A program made the translations under genes and the position numbers. From Desulfovibrio desulfuricans (GTDB lineage Bacteria; Desulfobacterota; Desulfovibrionia; Desulfovibrionales; Desulfovibrionaceae), in assembly GCA_015062205.1 (NCBI GenBank), contig SUVB01000056.1, positions 1 through 64,000 of the forward strand: 64,000 bases of DNA, read 5' to 3'. The notes beneath the pieces were generated by a model. It saw only the letters and a program-made list of their open reading frames with translations. It was not told the origin of the DNA and did no database searches. This document shows, piece after piece, positions 62,047 through 64,000 of this stretch (its first letter is position 1; the number at the start of each line of letters is the position of its first letter).

Positions 62047-62655
62047 ATGTCGCTTGTGCCCATGGTCATTGAAACCACAGGCCGCTCAGAGCGCGCCTAT
62101 GACATCTATTCCCGTCTGCTCAAGGACCGCATCGTGCTGCTGGGCACGGAGGTCAACGATGCCGTGGCCTCTCTCATCTGCGCGCAGCTGCTTTTTCTGG
62201 AATCGCAGGATCCTGAAAAGGAAATATACCTGTACATCAACTCTCCCGGCGGCTCTGTGACGGCGGGGCTGGCCATTTACGACACCATGCGTTTTATTTC
62301 CTCGCCCGTGGCTACGGTGTGCATGGGGCGCGCGGCCAGCATGGGCGCTTTTCTGCTGGCTGCGGGGAATCCAGGCACGCGTTTTGCATTGCCCAACAGC
62401 CAGATCATGATTCACCAGCCCTCGGGGGGCTTTCAGGGGCAGGCCACGGATATCGAAATCCACGCCCGTGAAGTGCTGCGCCTCAAGGAGCGCCTCAACC
62501 GCATGCTGGCGGAAAATACCGGCCGTCCCTATGAGGAGATGGTCAAGGCCACGGAACGAGACAACTTTTTGACTCCTGAGGAAGCCAAGGAACTTGGCAT
62601 CATCGACCGCGTCCTCGTGTCGCGGCATGAGATGGATCAGGAAAAGAGCAAGTAA
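62047..62655 (+). CDS. clpP: ATP-dependent Clp protease proteolytic subunit
   Basis: 202 residues. The catalytic Ser98 is in [12 protein letters not shown], His123 is in IMIHQPSGG, and an aspartate in the [11 protein letters not shown] region is the third member. [20 protein letters not shown] and [17 protein letters not shown] are standard. It forms a tetradecamer that works with ClpX. The start at 62047 gives the conserved [11 protein letters not shown] opening. clpX follows one base after the stop. Confidence 0.97.
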   Translation: MSLVPMVIETTGRSERAYDIYSRLLKDRIVLLGTEVNDAVASLICAQLLFLESQDPEKEIYLYINSPGGSVTAGLAIYDTMRFISSPVATVCMGRAASMGAFLLAAGNPGTRFALPNSQIMIHQPSGGFQGQATDIEIHAREVLRLKERLNRMLAENTGRPYEEMVKATERDNFLTPEEAKELGIIDRVLVSRHEMDQEKSK

Positions 62656-62656
62656 T

Positions 62657-63952
62657 ATGGCCAAAAATGAAAAGCCCACGGTGAGCGAACCCCTGCGCTG
62701 TTCCTTCTGCGGACGCAGCGAGCTTGAGGTACGCAATCTCATTGTGCAGGACGGCGCGAGCATCTGCGACAAGTGCGTCAAGGCCTGCACGGAAATCATC
62801 GCCCGCGACCGGGTGGAAGGAACGCCGGAGGACGGGGAGCGGCTGCTCTCGCCCCAGGAAATCAAGGAGCGCCTCGATCAGTACGTCATCGGACAGAACG
62901 AGGCCAAAAAAATTCTTTCCGTTGCGGTGCACAATCACTACAAGCGCGTGTTCTACGCCGACGCTCTGGGCGACGACGTGGAGCTGGAAAAGAGCAATAT
63001 CCTGCTGGTGGGGCCTTCCGGCAGCGGCAAGACGCTGCTGGCCAAAACGCTGGCCCGCGTGCTGCGCGTGCCCTTTGCCATCGCCGACGCCACCACGCTG
63101 ACCGAAGCCGGCTACGTGGGCGAGGACGTGGAAAACATTCTCGTGCAGCTGCTCCAGAATGCGGACTATGACCTGGAGGCCGCGGGCAAGGGCATCATCT
63201 ACATTGACGAGATCGACAAGATATCCCGCAAGGGCGACGGCCCGTCCATCACCCGCGATGTGTCGGGCGAGGGCGTGCAGCAGGCCCTGCTCAAGATCAT
63301 TGAGGGCACCGAGGCGAACATCCCCCCCAAGGGCGGCCGCAAGCATCCGCAGCAGGAATTCATCCGCATGGACACGCGCAACATCCTGTTCATTGTGGGC
63401 GGCGCGTTCGTGGGACTGGACAAGATTGTGGAATCGCGCATGAGCGGCGGCTCCATGGGCTTCGGCGCGCATGTGCGCTCCAGCAAGGCAATGCCCATGG
63501 GCGAACTGCTGGATAAGGTGCATCCGCAGGATCTGGTGAAATTCGGCCTCATCCCCGAATTTGTGGGCCGCATCCCCATCATCACCCATGTGGATGATCT
63601 GGAGGAGGCAGACCTCGTGCGTATCCTCACCGAGCCGAAAAATGCCTTGGTGCGCCAGTACCAAAAGCTCTTCGAGCTGGAGCATGTGGATCTGCGCTTC
63701 ACCGCCAACGCCCTCAAGGCCATCGCCGCCAAGGCCATTGAGCGCAAAACCGGCGCACGCGGTCTGCGCAACGTCATGGAGCGCATCATGCTCGACATTA
63801 TGTTCAGGCTGCCCTCCATGCCCAACGTGCGCGAATGTCTGATCAATCAGGCGGTCATTGACAAGGGCAAGGAGCCGGTGCTGCTCTTTACGGACGCCGC
63901 CGAGGCCGACGGGGCCCCCAAGGCCAAGGCCGGAAGCGGCAAGGCTTCGTAA
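62657..63952 (+). CDS. clpX: ATP-dependent Clp protease ATP-binding subunit ClpX
   Basis: 431 residues. The zinc-binding domain has C15, C18, C37 and C40. Walker A is [13 protein letters not shown] and Walker [25 protein letters not shown] and [15 protein letters not shown] are typical ClpX. The C-terminal region has [20 protein letters not shown]. ClpX unfolds substrates and feeds them to ClpP. It starts one base after the clpP stop. It is complete in the window, followed by 48 bases without a recognised element. Confidence 0.97.
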   Translation: MAKNEKPTVSEPLRCSFCGRSELEVRNLIVQDGASICDKCVKACTEIIARDRVEGTPEDGERLLSPQEIKERLDQYVIGQNEAKKILSVAVHNHYKRVFYADALGDDVELEKSNILLVGPSGSGKTLLAKTLARVLRVPFAIADATTLTEAGYVGEDVENILVQLLQNADYDLEAAGKGIIYIDEIDKISRKGDGPSITRDVSGEGVQQALLKIIEGTEANIPPKGGRKHPQQEFIRMDTRNILFIVGGAFVGLDKIVESRMSGGSMGFGAHVRSSKAMPMGELLDKVHPQDLVKFGLIPEFVGRIPIITHVDDLEEADLVRILTEPKNALVRQYQKLFELEHVDLRFTANALKAIAAKAIERKTGARGLRNVMERIMLDIMFRLPSMPNVRECLINQAVIDKGKEPVLLFTDAAEADGAPKAKAGSGKAS

Positions 63953-64000
63953 ATCGTCGGCTGCGTCGCGCCGTGCCGGCGTCGCGCAGGGCTCTTCGGG

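Overview
The window is about 64 kb of high-GC bacterial chromosome. Its gene content looks like a strictly anaerobic delta-proteobacterium of the Desulfovibrio/Bilophila type. The reasons are the oxygen-independent class III ribonucleotide reductase under a cobalamin riboswitch, the complete Liv-type amino-acid importer, a trmD gene fused to a second SPOUT methyltransferase domain, FlgO-family flagellar proteins, the xseA/xseB/ispA/dxs cluster, and a mannose-type PTS remnant beside EI and HPr. No 16S or other species marker is present, so the genus is an inference. Most of the window is core genome with short spacers, many ATGA or TGATG overlaps and several GTG starts.

Layout. 1-3.1 kb: the end of an integrated element in the 3' end of a tRNA-Leu(GAG). 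It holds a tyrosine integrase, an AT-rich cargo gene, an AlpA regulator with upstream short repeats, and a primase-polymerase gene cut by an IS256-type transposase remnant. 3.3-7.4 kb (+): DUF1786 protein, phenylacetate-CoA ligase homologue, DUF456 membrane protein, TrmJ. 7.5-10.4 kb (-): YchF, then a three-gene FlgO-family flagellar cluster behind a sigma-28-like promoter. 10.8-19.1 kb (+): ispG-proS-xseA-M23 peptidase-xseB-ispA-dxs, joining isoprenoid synthesis to housekeeping genes. 19.1-23.1 kb: a diguanylate cyclase, an unknown exported protein and an HD hydrolase. 23.4-24.3 kb: rplM-rpsI. 24.5-26.3 kb: a stand-alone YcaO protein. 26.4-31.3 kb: livJ-(terminator and structured spacer)-livHMGF. 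31.3-33.9 kb: an M16 protease.

34.4-37.8 kb is the most unusual part. A cobalamin riboswitch precedes nrdD, whose product stops before the glycyl-radical loop. That loop is encoded by a separate 56-codon gene in the same frame, one amber codon plus 18 codons further on, with its own ribosome binding site. nrdG follows and overlaps it. The class III reductase therefore appears to be split so that its radical-carrying glycine sits on a detachable small subunit.

37.9-46.0 kb (mostly -): LysE exporter, GIY-YIG protein, small membrane protein, a Sel1-repeat protein (+), recJ, a TPR protein, pyrF, gmk, remA/DUF370, yicC and an FmdB zinc ribbon. 46.4-57.7 kb: a DJ-1/PfpI protein (+), then a long minus-strand run. 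Read in transcription order this is fusA-like, [terminator], trmD fusion, rplS, rnhB, yraN, rsmI, PTS IID, HPr, EI, smpB and a radical SAM protein. 57.9-64.0 kb: an unknown membrane-anchored protein, a thioesterase divergent from an MltA-type lytic transglycosylase, tRNA-Leu(UAG), and the proteostasis set tig-clpP-clpX.
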